DNA from: JAFGPJ01 sp964439135
Lineage (GTDB): Bacteria; Planctomycetota; Phycisphaerae; Sedimentisphaerales; Anaerobacaceae
NCBI GenBank assembly: GCA_964439135.1
Contig: CAYTNN010000041.1
Coordinates: 1-26,202, forward strand
Reading direction: 5' to 3'
DNA length: 26,202 bases
Shown here piece after piece: positions 1-5,809 of this stretch; within the stretch, counting starts at the first letter, position 1; each line of letters starts with the position of its first letter. Under the pieces are notes generated by a model. The model was not told where the DNA came from. It did not search any database and worked only from the letters and a program-made list of their open reading frames with translations. Position numbers and translations under genes: made by a program.

Positions 1-444
1 CCGTCCATCGACGGCGTCTTTATTCTCGACGATATCGTAGGCTTTTTGGGAGAGCAGGATTTTCAGCAGACGGCCATGCCCTACCTGCAGCGGATTTTCC
101 AGTCGTTCGACGTGGCTGTTCGATTCTTCCATAACGACGCCGCCGGTTTGGTATGCGCTCCGTACCTGCCTGAGATGGGTGTGAATCTTTTCAATTTCAG
201 CTTTCAGCACACGCTGGCCGAGATGAAAGAGTTGACAAACAATGCCGTTACGCTGCTCGGCAACATCCCCACGCGGGATGTACTTGCAGCCGGCAGCCCC
301 GACGACGTTCGCAACAGCGTCAAGGCCGCTCTCGATTCGGTTGAAGATAAGAGCCGCATAATCCTTTCGTGCGGCGGCGGTATGCCCCCCGATGTCCCGA
401 CAGAAAATATCGAAGCCTTCCTGTCAGCGGCAGGGCACAAATAA
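1..444 (+). CDS. Uroporphyrinogen decarboxylase (URO-D) family protein, C-terminal part
   Basis: The frame is open from base 1, so the gene starts outside the window; 147 C-terminal residues are visible, ending in TAA. An apparent TTG start at 46 is internal. The visible part matches the C-terminal half of the URO-D TIM barrel: an early DGVFILDDIVG strand, MPYLQRIF, then VRFFHNDAAG, GVNLFNFSF, TLLGNIPTRDVLAAGSPDDV and the closing CGGGMPPDVPTENIEAF, which corresponds to the family's 'G-G-hydrophobic-P-P-D-V-P-x-E-N' ending. The family includes haem-pathway HemE and many corrinoid methyltransferases of the MtaA/CmuA type. The divergent GNIPTR motif and missing N-terminus do not allow a choice, but in anaerobic planctomycetes the methyltransferase-like members are common. 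It is convergent with the lipoprotein gene that follows. Confidence 0.8.
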   Translation, partial: PSIDGVFILDDIVGFLGEQDFQQTAMPYLQRIFQSFDVAVRFFHNDAAGLVCAPYLPEMGVNLFNFSFQHTLAEMKELTNNAVTLLGNIPTRDVLAAGSPDDVRNSVKAALDSVEDKSRIILSCGGGMPPDVPTENIEAFLSAAGHK

Positions 445-482
445 AATCAAATTTCAAAGTGTAAAATTAAATCTTGCCGGGC

Positions 483-1124
483 TTACCATTCCGGAGCTGC
501 CGGCGCCTGTTTCGAGGGCAGGCTTCTGCACATCTTCTTTACGATGCGCCGCGCCCTCTCGGCTTCCTGGGGAGATAGAGGCTGGTCCGACTCGCCCATA
601 ACGTCGCCCATAATAGGCCCTAATAATCCCTCATCCTTGCTGCCGCCCGATTTTGAGCGAAATATGGAGGTGAAGCCTCCCCCGCCTCTGCCGGTATCGG
701 TGGCAAGCCACAGAATACTGCGGTCCTCGACGTCAATCATCGTCGCCGAGATAGATATTTCTTCACCGAAATGCGGTATTTTTATAGTAAGAACCGCCGG
801 TACATCGAGAGCCATGCCGGCATCGACCGCTCCTTCGGGCGTAGTCAGGTCTGTTAATTCGTCTTCGGTCTCCTGCTCGGCAAGCGACGCTCTGACCTGG
901 GCCCGGCCCATTGGGGCATAACCGCGTTCCAAAAGCTCGATTGCGAAGAAGTCGGCAATTTCATCCTTTGCCGCTTCACTTGGCACGGCCCCTTCGACGG
1001 ACACAATCGCAACCTTATTCACGCCGCTAAAATCATAACCGGCACGAAAGGAGTTTTCCTGTTGTGTCCGGCAGCCGCCGATCAATAAAAATGCTATTAC
1101 CAGAATATTAAGAACGATTTTCAT
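483..1124 (-). CDS. CsgG-like / LPP20-like lipoprotein
   Basis: A 213-residue protein with a type II (lipoprotein) signal: a short basic start, a hydrophobic stretch and lipobox LIGGC, placing the lipidated Cys at residue 18. The mature part begins YDFSGVNKVAIVSVEG, followed by FAIELLERGYAPMGRAQVRASLAEQ, a segment ending in AVDAGMALDVPAVLTIKI, and ISATMIDVEDRSILWLA. This order (Phe-Ser-Gly-Val, Glu-Leu-hydrophobic-Arg-Gly-Tyr, Gly-x-x-hydrophobic-x-V-A/P-hydrophobic-L, D-x-E-x-x-I-L-W) is that of the CsgG/GNA1162-like periplasmic lipoproteins. A GGAG ribosome site lies 9 bases before the ATG. Gly-rich and acidic stretches near residues 145-175 are probably disordered. The role is unknown; the family often belongs to envelope assembly or outer-membrane secretion accessories. 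Confidence 0.7.
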   Translation of the reverse strand: MKIVLNILVIAFLLIGGCRTQQENSFRAGYDFSGVNKVAIVSVEGAVPSEAAKDEIADFFAIELLERGYAPMGRAQVRASLAEQETEDELTDLTTPEGAVDAGMALDVPAVLTIKIPHFGEEISISATMIDVEDRSILWLATDTGRGGGGFTSIFRSKSGGSKDEGLLGPIMGDVMGESDQPLSPQEAERARRIVKKMCRSLPSKQAPAAPEW

Positions 1125-1255
1125 GATTTATATCTCCAAAACAACAGCCTAAATAATTGCCTATTCTTCCTATATTAACACGTTTAGGTCATTTACAAAT
1201 TTGAATTTAGATATTGTTTTGAATTTAGCATTTAGTGCTTAGAGCTTCTTCTTCC

Positions 1256-2056
1256 TTATATAGGATTATAGCTGACATTCGCGTATCCGGGCTGTTTTTG
1301 AGGCTGACTCGGCCATTTCAAGGTATCGAACATGAACTCGCTGGCCTGGCGTATCATTACCGACGGCATACACGGATGCATCTCGAACGAACCGACGATA
1401 TCATTGTCGTATTTGTTCAAAACCTCCAGCAGGTAATCCCAATTTTTTCGGGGCAACCCGCCATGCAGGCCCGGCGGTACGTGGTCGTCCGTATGGCCAT
1501 AATTATCCGTCAGGTGCAGATGGGCCACGTTCGGGGCCAGTTCATCCACGTATTGGCTGAAAGAATACTCACCGTCCACGTTGGCAAAGCCGGTATCGAG
1601 GCAAAACCGAAGGGATTCAAACCTCTCGCGGGCATGTTTGAGCATCGGCAATGAGCCGCTTTCGAGGCATAATTTGACATTGTTCTGCTCGGCCAGCTTT
1701 ACCACATCGCCGGCAAATCCGCAGCCATCCAGCTCCGGCTCATCCGGAATGCCAAGGCTATGTAAATTCGTTACTATACTGGCATTAAGAAGCTTGGCGC
1801 ACTCGATCTGGTCGTTCCATTGTTCTAAAGTCGGATTATCATCGCGAGAGCGCATCGCCACCAGCATATCCTGTGTCGCCGCGGCCAGCCTGGGCCAGTT
1901 ACGCCTTTCGTACCGGCACTCGTGCTGGCCCTTGATATTGGGCCATAACTCGATCCCGAAGCCCAGAGACTGCAGATACTGGCACTCCTGCTCAAAGGAT
2001 AGGGGGTGCTCGCGCCCCCAGAATATCATAGTTGAAATAACGTACCTGATTCGCAT
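1256..2056 (-). CDS. Sugar phosphate isomerase/epimerase-like TIM-barrel protein
   Basis: A 266-residue xylose-isomerase-like TIM barrel (AP-endonuclease 2 superfamily). I start it at the ATG at 2056 (MRIRYVISTMIFWGREHPLS), because a GGAGA ribosome site sits 8 bases upstream and the fold begins there; the frame stays open to 2251 but that extension has no conserved features. Likely metal-binding residues, by analogy with D-tagatose 3-epimerase-type enzymes, are Glu132 (LCLESG), Asp154 (CLDTGFAN), His181 (HLHLTDNYG) and Glu225 (GSFEMHP), all present, so it is probably active. Substrate cannot be read from sequence; keto-sugar epimerisation or inosose-type chemistry are both possible. It is followed at some distance by the lipoprotein gene on the same strand, with no clear operon link. 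Confidence 0.8.
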   Translation of the reverse strand: MRIRYVISTMIFWGREHPLSFEQECQYLQSLGFGIELWPNIKGQHECRYERRNWPRLAAATQDMLVAMRSRDDNPTLEQWNDQIECAKLLNASIVTNLHSLGIPDEPELDGCGFAGDVVKLAEQNNVKLCLESGSLPMLKHARERFESLRFCLDTGFANVDGEYSFSQYVDELAPNVAHLHLTDNYGHTDDHVPPGLHGGLPRKNWDYLLEVLNKYDNDIVGSFEMHPCMPSVMIRQASEFMFDTLKWPSQPQKQPGYANVSYNPI

Positions 2057-2318
2057 TATAACGTCTCCATAAGCTGCTAAGATCTTCGTCGGGACGAGCC
2101 CGGCTGATAGACGCATCCTATATAGCGTCAAACATCTACTATTATCGTTCAAAAACAGGCCCATATTCACACTTTGTTGAAAATTAGAGCATTTAATAGG
2201 CATATAAAAGCTGCCATTTGGTACACATTCATCTTGTTTCCCGACCGACACGGGGCAACAGACGTCCGGCTACGAAACCGGAGTTGTCTAATTTAGGATT
2301 TCCGGCCAAAGGCTGGCG

Positions 2319-2625
2319 ATTGGCTTTGTTTGGCTTTGAATTGGCTTTGTTTTTTCGCTGCCTCGGCCCATCAAAAACTCCATAAACCATTGTTAATATT
2401 GACTTAACGTCATTTCGCCCATTTTCTAATTGGCTTTGTTTTTTCAAATTGGTCTTTCAACCCCCAGAAAATCTGGGGGCTAAATATAATTGGCTTTGTT
2501 TGGCTTTGAATTGGCTTTGTTTTTTCGCCGCACGAAATCGAAAAATATTTCATAATGTCCTTTCATATAGATACTTAAGCTCATTTTGCCCATTTGCAAA
2601 TTGGGTTTGTTTTTTCAAATTAAGC
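2319..2625 (+). repeat. Composite repeat, copy 1 (ATTGGCTTTG family)
   Basis: Two ~130-bp half-units separated by a perfect hairpin. Half-unit A (2319-2447) and B (2489-2618) each begin with ATTGGCTTTGTTTGGCTTTG and TTGGCTTTGTTTTTTCG, contain a core around CATAAT...CCTTTCATAT or a decayed equivalent, then CATTT(C/T)GCCCA, and end in TTGG(C/G)TTTGTTTTTTCAA. Between them lies CCCCCAG-(5 nt)-CTGGGGG at 2461-2479. The element ends with TTAAGC. The same order recurs at 25899-26184. Open frames across it (KNKANSKPNKAN on the minus strand, NWLCFF on the plus strand) are by-products of the repeat. The region 2057-2318 before it holds the leader of the minus-strand isomerase gene and nothing else I recognise. 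Confidence 0.85.
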
Positions 2626-2769
2626 ACGAAAAAACACCAAAAACCTACACAAAATTGGCTTTTTTTTCCATTTTTGGTTCAATTTTTGCTTCTTTTTCCC
2701 CTGTTTTTTTCATTATTCTGCCTTTTTTCCATTCGATTTCACTCAGGACAAGCATACTACATACGAATT

Positions 2770-3235
2770 AACCGCGGATTTCGCTGATTACGCGGAAGAA
2801 AAGAAAAAATAATCAATAGTCAATAGTAAATAATCAATGACAAAGGTGCGGGCTAAAATTCGTACTGCGTACTGCGTTCTGTGTGATTGAACCTATCATT
2901 TATCATTAATCAATATTCATTTAGTTTAGTATTTTACGAATCTAAACGCATAAAAGCGGGAATATTCCGGAAAAATGTCCGTTAGACGGCGTCCTTTGTT
3001 CTGCCACAGAGGACTATGAGAACTCAGAGAGAATAATTCATGTAGATAAAAGCCAGGATTTACCACGAAGGGAACCGAAAACCACGAAAAAATGAATAAA
3101 CAATAGTAAACTTGTGCCCGCGAAGAGCCTGCCCTGAGCGAAGCCGAATGGGCGGGTATCGTCAATTTATGGCTTAGCTATGACAAAGGTTGTCCCTAGT
3201 TTTTTTCCAAATAATCAATAATCAATAATCAATAA
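2770..3235. repeat. Gene-free spacer made of short dispersed repeats
   Basis: No gene is supported here. It holds AATCAATAGTCAATAG-type tracts (2808-2837), a CGTACTGCGTACTGCG tract near 2860, a TTACCACGAAG / ACCACGAAAAA tract near 3060-3090, an inverted-repeat-like CCTGCCCTGAGCGAAGCC segment near 3128, and four tandem AATCAAT-type units at 3209-3240. The ten-base ATGACAAAGG occurs at 2838, 3180 and again at 4682, each time beside AATCAAT- or AATCGTAA-type sequence; at 3180 and 4682 it continues as (T/C)TGTCCCT(A/G)GTTT. These look like genome-wide spacer repeats, not coding sequence. Confidence 0.6.
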
Positions 3236-3736
3236 TCAATGATGAAGTCTGACCCCTTTAGTTTTTCCGGAGTATGTCAACAGGCGGTTAAGGTCATTGC
3301 TATGACCGCTACAGAGACTCTTACGAACATTTGCATTTGTAAGTGTACAGTTGTGAATGGATTCAAGAAGCGTATCGGCCAAGCCAACATCCAGCTTACA
3401 TAGATCTTTGTGTACCTGCAAAGCAGACTCTTTGTTGCCGTCAATCACATAACTGTTGCCAAGCAGGAATTGTGCGGGCGGAAAATCAGGCTTTATCCGA
3501 ATAGCTTCTTTGTAAGCTGCTATAGCTTCCTCACTACGCCCAATGGATTCGTATGTAACGGCCAGGGTATAATATGCCTCTGCATCATCCGGCTTTATGT
3601 GAATAGCTCGCTCAAAAGCATCTATTGCTTCTTTATTTTTGCTTTCCCTTTTATGTGAATCAATCCCAGTCGATAGGCTCGCCTCCCTGCTCAGCAGGTT
3701 GTGCAACCATTTTAGAATGTGTCGTAAAGCTTTCAT
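3236..3736 (-). CDS. Small tetratricopeptide-repeat (TPR) protein
   Basis: A 166-residue protein with about three TPR units: KEAIDAFERAIHIKPDDAEA (near 35-54), YYTLAVTYESIGRSEEAIAA plus YKEAIRIKPDFPPAQ, and FLLGNSYVIDGNKESALQVH. The Ala8/Gly-Tyr/Pro32 pattern is canonical, so it should bind a peptide or protein partner. There is no signal peptide or membrane segment; the N-terminus (ALRHILKWLHNLL) is an amphipathic helix. The ATG at 3736 has a GGAGG site 7 bases upstream. The last residues (KTKGVRLHH) and the TGA stop are encoded by dispersed repeat sequence (a GGGGTCAGACTTC motif running into the AATCAAT tract), so the original 3' end may have been replaced or truncated. Confidence 0.75.
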   Translation of the reverse strand: MKALRHILKWLHNLLSREASLSTGIDSHKRESKNKEAIDAFERAIHIKPDDAEAYYTLAVTYESIGRSEEAIAAYKEAIRIKPDFPPAQFLLGNSYVIDGNKESALQVHKDLCKLDVGLADTLLESIHNCTLTNANVRKSLCSGHSNDLNRLLTYSGKTKGVRLHH

Positions 3737-3990
3737 TTCAAAGCCTCCTGCATTCCTGAGTCCTTCACTTTTCCGGCTGCATCACGCTGAAACGACCATG
3801 CCGGAGAAATCTCAATATATGAGAGGCAACAATTCAGCCGTAGGTAACAAAAAAAATTCCTACCTGATGGATATTTATTAGGAACAGTCACGAATGGATA
3901 GTAAATAATCAACTGAAATATCCACGAATAAACACGAATGAACTCCGAAAACTATTAGTCAATAGACAATCGACAATCGTAAATAAAAAG
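3737..3990. other. Spacer between divergent TPR and greA-like genes
   Basis: The spacer as a whole runs 3737-4057, and the greA-like promoter lies in its last part. Here I see only low-complexity AT-rich sequence: AACAAAAAAAATTCC near 3847, TAAATAATCAACTG near 3901, TCCACGAATAAACACGAATG near 3921 and CAATAGACAATCGACAATCG near 3960. No gene, terminator or RNA is supported. Confidence 0.5.
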
Positions 3991-4019
3991 TTGGCTGTCA
4001 CTCGTTTTTCTTATAAAAT
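3991..4019 (+). promoter_or_regulatory. Candidate promoter of the greA-like gene
   Basis: TTGGCT, 17 bases, then TAAAAT, placed about 40 bases before the GreA-like start codon. The -35 is imperfect, so this is a plausible but unproven sigma-70-type promoter. Confidence 0.4.
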
Positions 4020-4057
4020 TAAGAAAAAGGCTTTTTAGTAAGTGGAGGTATATCTCG

Positions 4058-4543
4058 ATGCGTAAACTTGAACCAATGTCAAGAACTGGGTACAACAGAC
4101 TTATGAAGGAATTAACCCGGCTTGAGACTGAGGAGCTGCCCGAAGTTATGAAAGCTGTTGCCCAAGCGCGTGAAGAAGGCGATTTAAAGGAAAACGGTGC
4201 GTATATTTACGGGCGGCAGCGGCAGGGCCATATAGTAGGGCAGATTGGTGAATTGAAGGGAAAACTGAACCGGGCAGAGATCATTGATTGCACAAAAGTT
4301 GATTGTGGCCGGGCAGTGTTTGGCACTGTTGTCTCTTTGTTGGATTTAGATACTGAAGAAAAGGTGACCTATCAGTTACTGGGTCCTGATGATGCTGATT
4401 TTGATACAGGAAGTATTTCAATTTACTCACCGATAGGAGATGCTATTGTAGGACACTCGGCAGGAGACAAGATATCAGTACAACTGCCTCGCGGCGAACG
4501 TCGTTTAGAAGTCATTGACATAGCGAGGCCAAAAGTTGATTAA
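4058..4543 (+). CDS. greA: GreA/GreB-family transcription elongation factor
   Basis: A 161-residue protein of normal GreA length. The N-terminal coiled coil starts at MSRTGYNRLMKELTRLETEE and carries the tip EEGDLKENGAY; Asp42 and Glu45 correspond to the two acidic residues that reach into the RNA polymerase secondary channel to stimulate cleavage of backtracked RNA. The return helix has GHIVGQIGELKGKLNRAEII. The C-terminal FKBP-like domain shows YQLLGPDDADFDTGSISIYSPIGDAIVGHSAGD, matching the family's 'S-P-hydrophobic-x-x-A-hydrophobic-hydrophobic-G' signature. A GGAGG site lies 10 bases before the ATG. Base composition is more AT-rich than the carbohydrate genes nearby. It may be a second, accessory Gre factor and not the housekeeping copy; the symbol is by family only. 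Confidence 0.85.
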   Translation: MRKLEPMSRTGYNRLMKELTRLETEELPEVMKAVAQAREEGDLKENGAYIYGRQRQGHIVGQIGELKGKLNRAEIIDCTKVDCGRAVFGTVVSLLDLDTEEKVTYQLLGPDDADFDTGSISIYSPIGDAIVGHSAGDKISVQLPRGERRLEVIDIARPKVD

Positions 4544-4620
4544 GCCTGTTAGGGGGGAATTGGGATTTTGTTAGATTTTACTACGGACAATAGAAAGGTT
4601 AAAAAAATAATCAATAGTTC

Positions 4621-4672
4621 ACCCCATGAGATAGCTTGTCCCTTAGGAGGCAAAGCCGACATCTCACGGGGT
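4621..4672. repeat. 52-bp palindromic element
   Basis: Terminal inverted arms ACCCCATGAGAT (4621-4632) and ATCTCACGGGGT (4661-4672) match at 11 of 12 positions; in minus-strand RNA the one exception is a G-U pair. The interior holds GGCAAAGCC, a second small hairpin. It is flanked by AATCAATAG and AAATCGTAAATG spacer repeats. It resembles a non-autonomous palindromic element (REP/MITE class) by shape only. Confidence 0.6.
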
Positions 4673-4716
4673 AAATCGTAAATGACAAAGGCTGTCCCTG
4701 GTTTCTCCCCCCTTGA

Positions 4717-4744
4717 TTATTTCCTTGACAGGTCAAGGAAATAA
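4717..4744. repeat. Perfect 13-bp dyad
   Basis: TTATTTCCTTGAC, two bases (AG), then its exact reverse complement GTCAAGGAAATAA. It lies ~95 bases upstream of the promoter at 4840. It lacks a following T-run, so a terminator is less likely than an operator or a transposon scar. The rest of 4544-5017 shows no gene. Confidence 0.6.
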
Positions 4745-4839
4745 GAATAATTAATACTTGATTCCTTAATTTCCGTTATTTTCCGAATATAAAATACCTA
4801 TATGAAGCAAAAATAGCTCAAAAGCAGTATAAATTTATA

Positions 4840-4868
4840 TTGACAGGGCTTTCTTGCCGATGTAGAAT
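4840..4868 (+). promoter_or_regulatory. Strong sigma-70-type promoter for the HD cassette
   Basis: TTGACA, exactly 17 bases, TAGAAT. This is a near-consensus promoter with a predicted start near 4875, giving a ~140-base leader before the GTG start at 5018. It is the best-scoring promoter by eye in the AT-rich island and would drive the two small genes and the HD gene together. Confidence 0.7.
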
Positions 4869-5017
4869 ATATCTTAAGTATTGGCTGACGGGACGCACCT
4901 GCACCTCATATTTGAATCTGTTTTGCTAAGTATGCCTATAGAGCGGTGTAAGGACCAAAATATATATAAAAAAAGTTATTGGGCAGCTAAACGAGGTTAT
5001 CAGAAGGTGGGTTAGAA

Positions 5018-5395
5018 GTGGCTGGGAAAAAGAAAGTAGTTAAGGCTTCAGTTAGTGTAGTAAAGAAGTTTACAGCAGCTTTTTATTCAAGCCTAAAAGT
5101 TATACCATCCGATTTTGCTGATAAAGTGTGTGAACTTCAAGCCGAAATGAAAATGCCTGTGGTGTTACTTTGGCATGGAAGTTCTAATGATCCAATGTCT
5201 TTCTTAGAAGATTTGAATTACAGTGCATTTGCAAAGAATATCCATAAGCTGGACGAAGGTAAAAATGTAGTTGTTTGTGGCTTGCTTGCAACAGAAGTAT
5301 TTGTTATCTTCTGGTGGAATGTTATAATTAAAATGGTTATTCGGGAACATGTTTACCAAAACGGAAAGGTGGTAAGGAAGCCACGTATACAATAA
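5018..5395 (+). CDS. Hypothetical protein, first gene of the HD-hydrolase cassette
   Basis: A 125-residue protein starting at GTG (MAGKKKVVKASVSVVKKF); an AGAAGGTGGG ribosome site lies about 8 bases upstream. The N-terminus is Lys-rich, the centre has alternating hydrophobic segments (PVVLLWHGSSNDPMSFLEDL, then NVVVCGLLATEVFVIFWW) and the end is basic (GKVVRKPRIQ). The second hydrophobic stretch (about 83-108) could be a buried strand-helix pair or a weak membrane segment; I cannot decide. I do not recognise a family. Codon use is AT-rich like the next two genes and unlike the carbohydrate genes. Position just behind a strong promoter and before the HD gene suggests a functional partner. Confidence 0.6.
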   Translation: MAGKKKVVKASVSVVKKFTAAFYSSLKVIPSDFADKVCELQAEMKMPVVLLWHGSSNDPMSFLEDLNYSAFAKNIHKLDEGKNVVVCGLLATEVFVIFWWNVIIKMVIREHVYQNGKVVRKPRIQ

Positions 5396-5448
5396 TTAGG
5401 GATGTGGTAATGGTTTTGCGTCTCGGGACGATCTATTTTTGTCCCTAA
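5396..5448 (+). repeat. Inverted repeat between the first two cassette genes
   Basis: TTAGGGA (5396-5402) and TCCCTAA (5442-5448) start right after the stop codon and are followed by TATTTTT. This could be a weak attenuator between the first and second genes or a decayed palindromic repeat. Confidence 0.3.
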
Positions 5449-5476
5449 TATTTTTATGAACCAAGGAGATGATCTT

Positions 5477-5803
5477 ATGTGCACAGTTCTAAATGCAGAC
5501 TGTTTTTTTAGCATAGTACTTTCACACGTTGAGAGAATTGAAATTAGTAGGCTTATAGATATTCGAGATAGTATTCAAACAAAGAAGTCTAACATTGTAA
5601 TTAACGTTTCTGGAGAAGCAATTCATCGGGCGACAACTTACTATCCTTCATATTTTAAGCTCGAAGAATCAACGATTTGTCGTGGCAGTAGATTTAAAAC
5701 TGACCGCTCCATAAAATTCACAAAAAAAGAATTTTCAACTGAAGTGTCAGGATCTGTTCTAGACCAAGTAGATCAGCTTGTTTCCGAGTCTATTACGAGT
5801 TAG
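5477..5803 (+). CDS. Hypothetical small protein coupled to the HD hydrolase
   Basis: A 108-residue protein; I start it at the ATG at 5477 because AAGGAGAT ends 6 bases upstream, whereas the in-frame ATG at 5456 has no ribosome site and lies in front of that motif. The sequence (MCTVLNADCFFSIVLSHVER to DQVDQLVSESITS) is mixed alpha/beta with no signal or membrane segment and no family I know. Six bases separate its stop codon from the ATG of the HD gene, so the two are almost certainly co-translated. An antitoxin-like, adaptor or sensor role for the HD enzyme is possible but is inference from spacing alone. Confidence 0.6.
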   Translation: MCTVLNADCFFSIVLSHVERIEISRLIDIRDSIQTKKSNIVINVSGEAIHRATTYYPSYFKLEESTICRGSRFKTDRSIKFTKKEFSTEVSGSVLDQVDQLVSESITS

Positions 5804-5809
5804 GAAAGT

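Noticed and set aside
2118..2135. TTTGACGCTATATA (minus strand), similar to TTTGACGCTCTATA on the minus strand near 16465
   Set aside because: Only about a dozen matching bases in two places; promoter spacing does not fit. Could be chance.
2319..2625. Composite repeat considered as CRISPR or an insertion sequence
   Set aside because: No regular repeat-spacer periodicity, no transposase gene and no clear terminal inverted repeats.
2229..2787. Small frames over the composite repeat (KNKANSKPNKAN minus strand; NWLCFF plus strand)
   Set aside because: The amino-acid repeats follow directly from the DNA repeat, on both strands, without ribosome sites.
2926..3165. 79-residue minus-strand frame in the repeat spacer
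   Set aside because: Made of dispersed repeat sequence, no ribosome site or domain.
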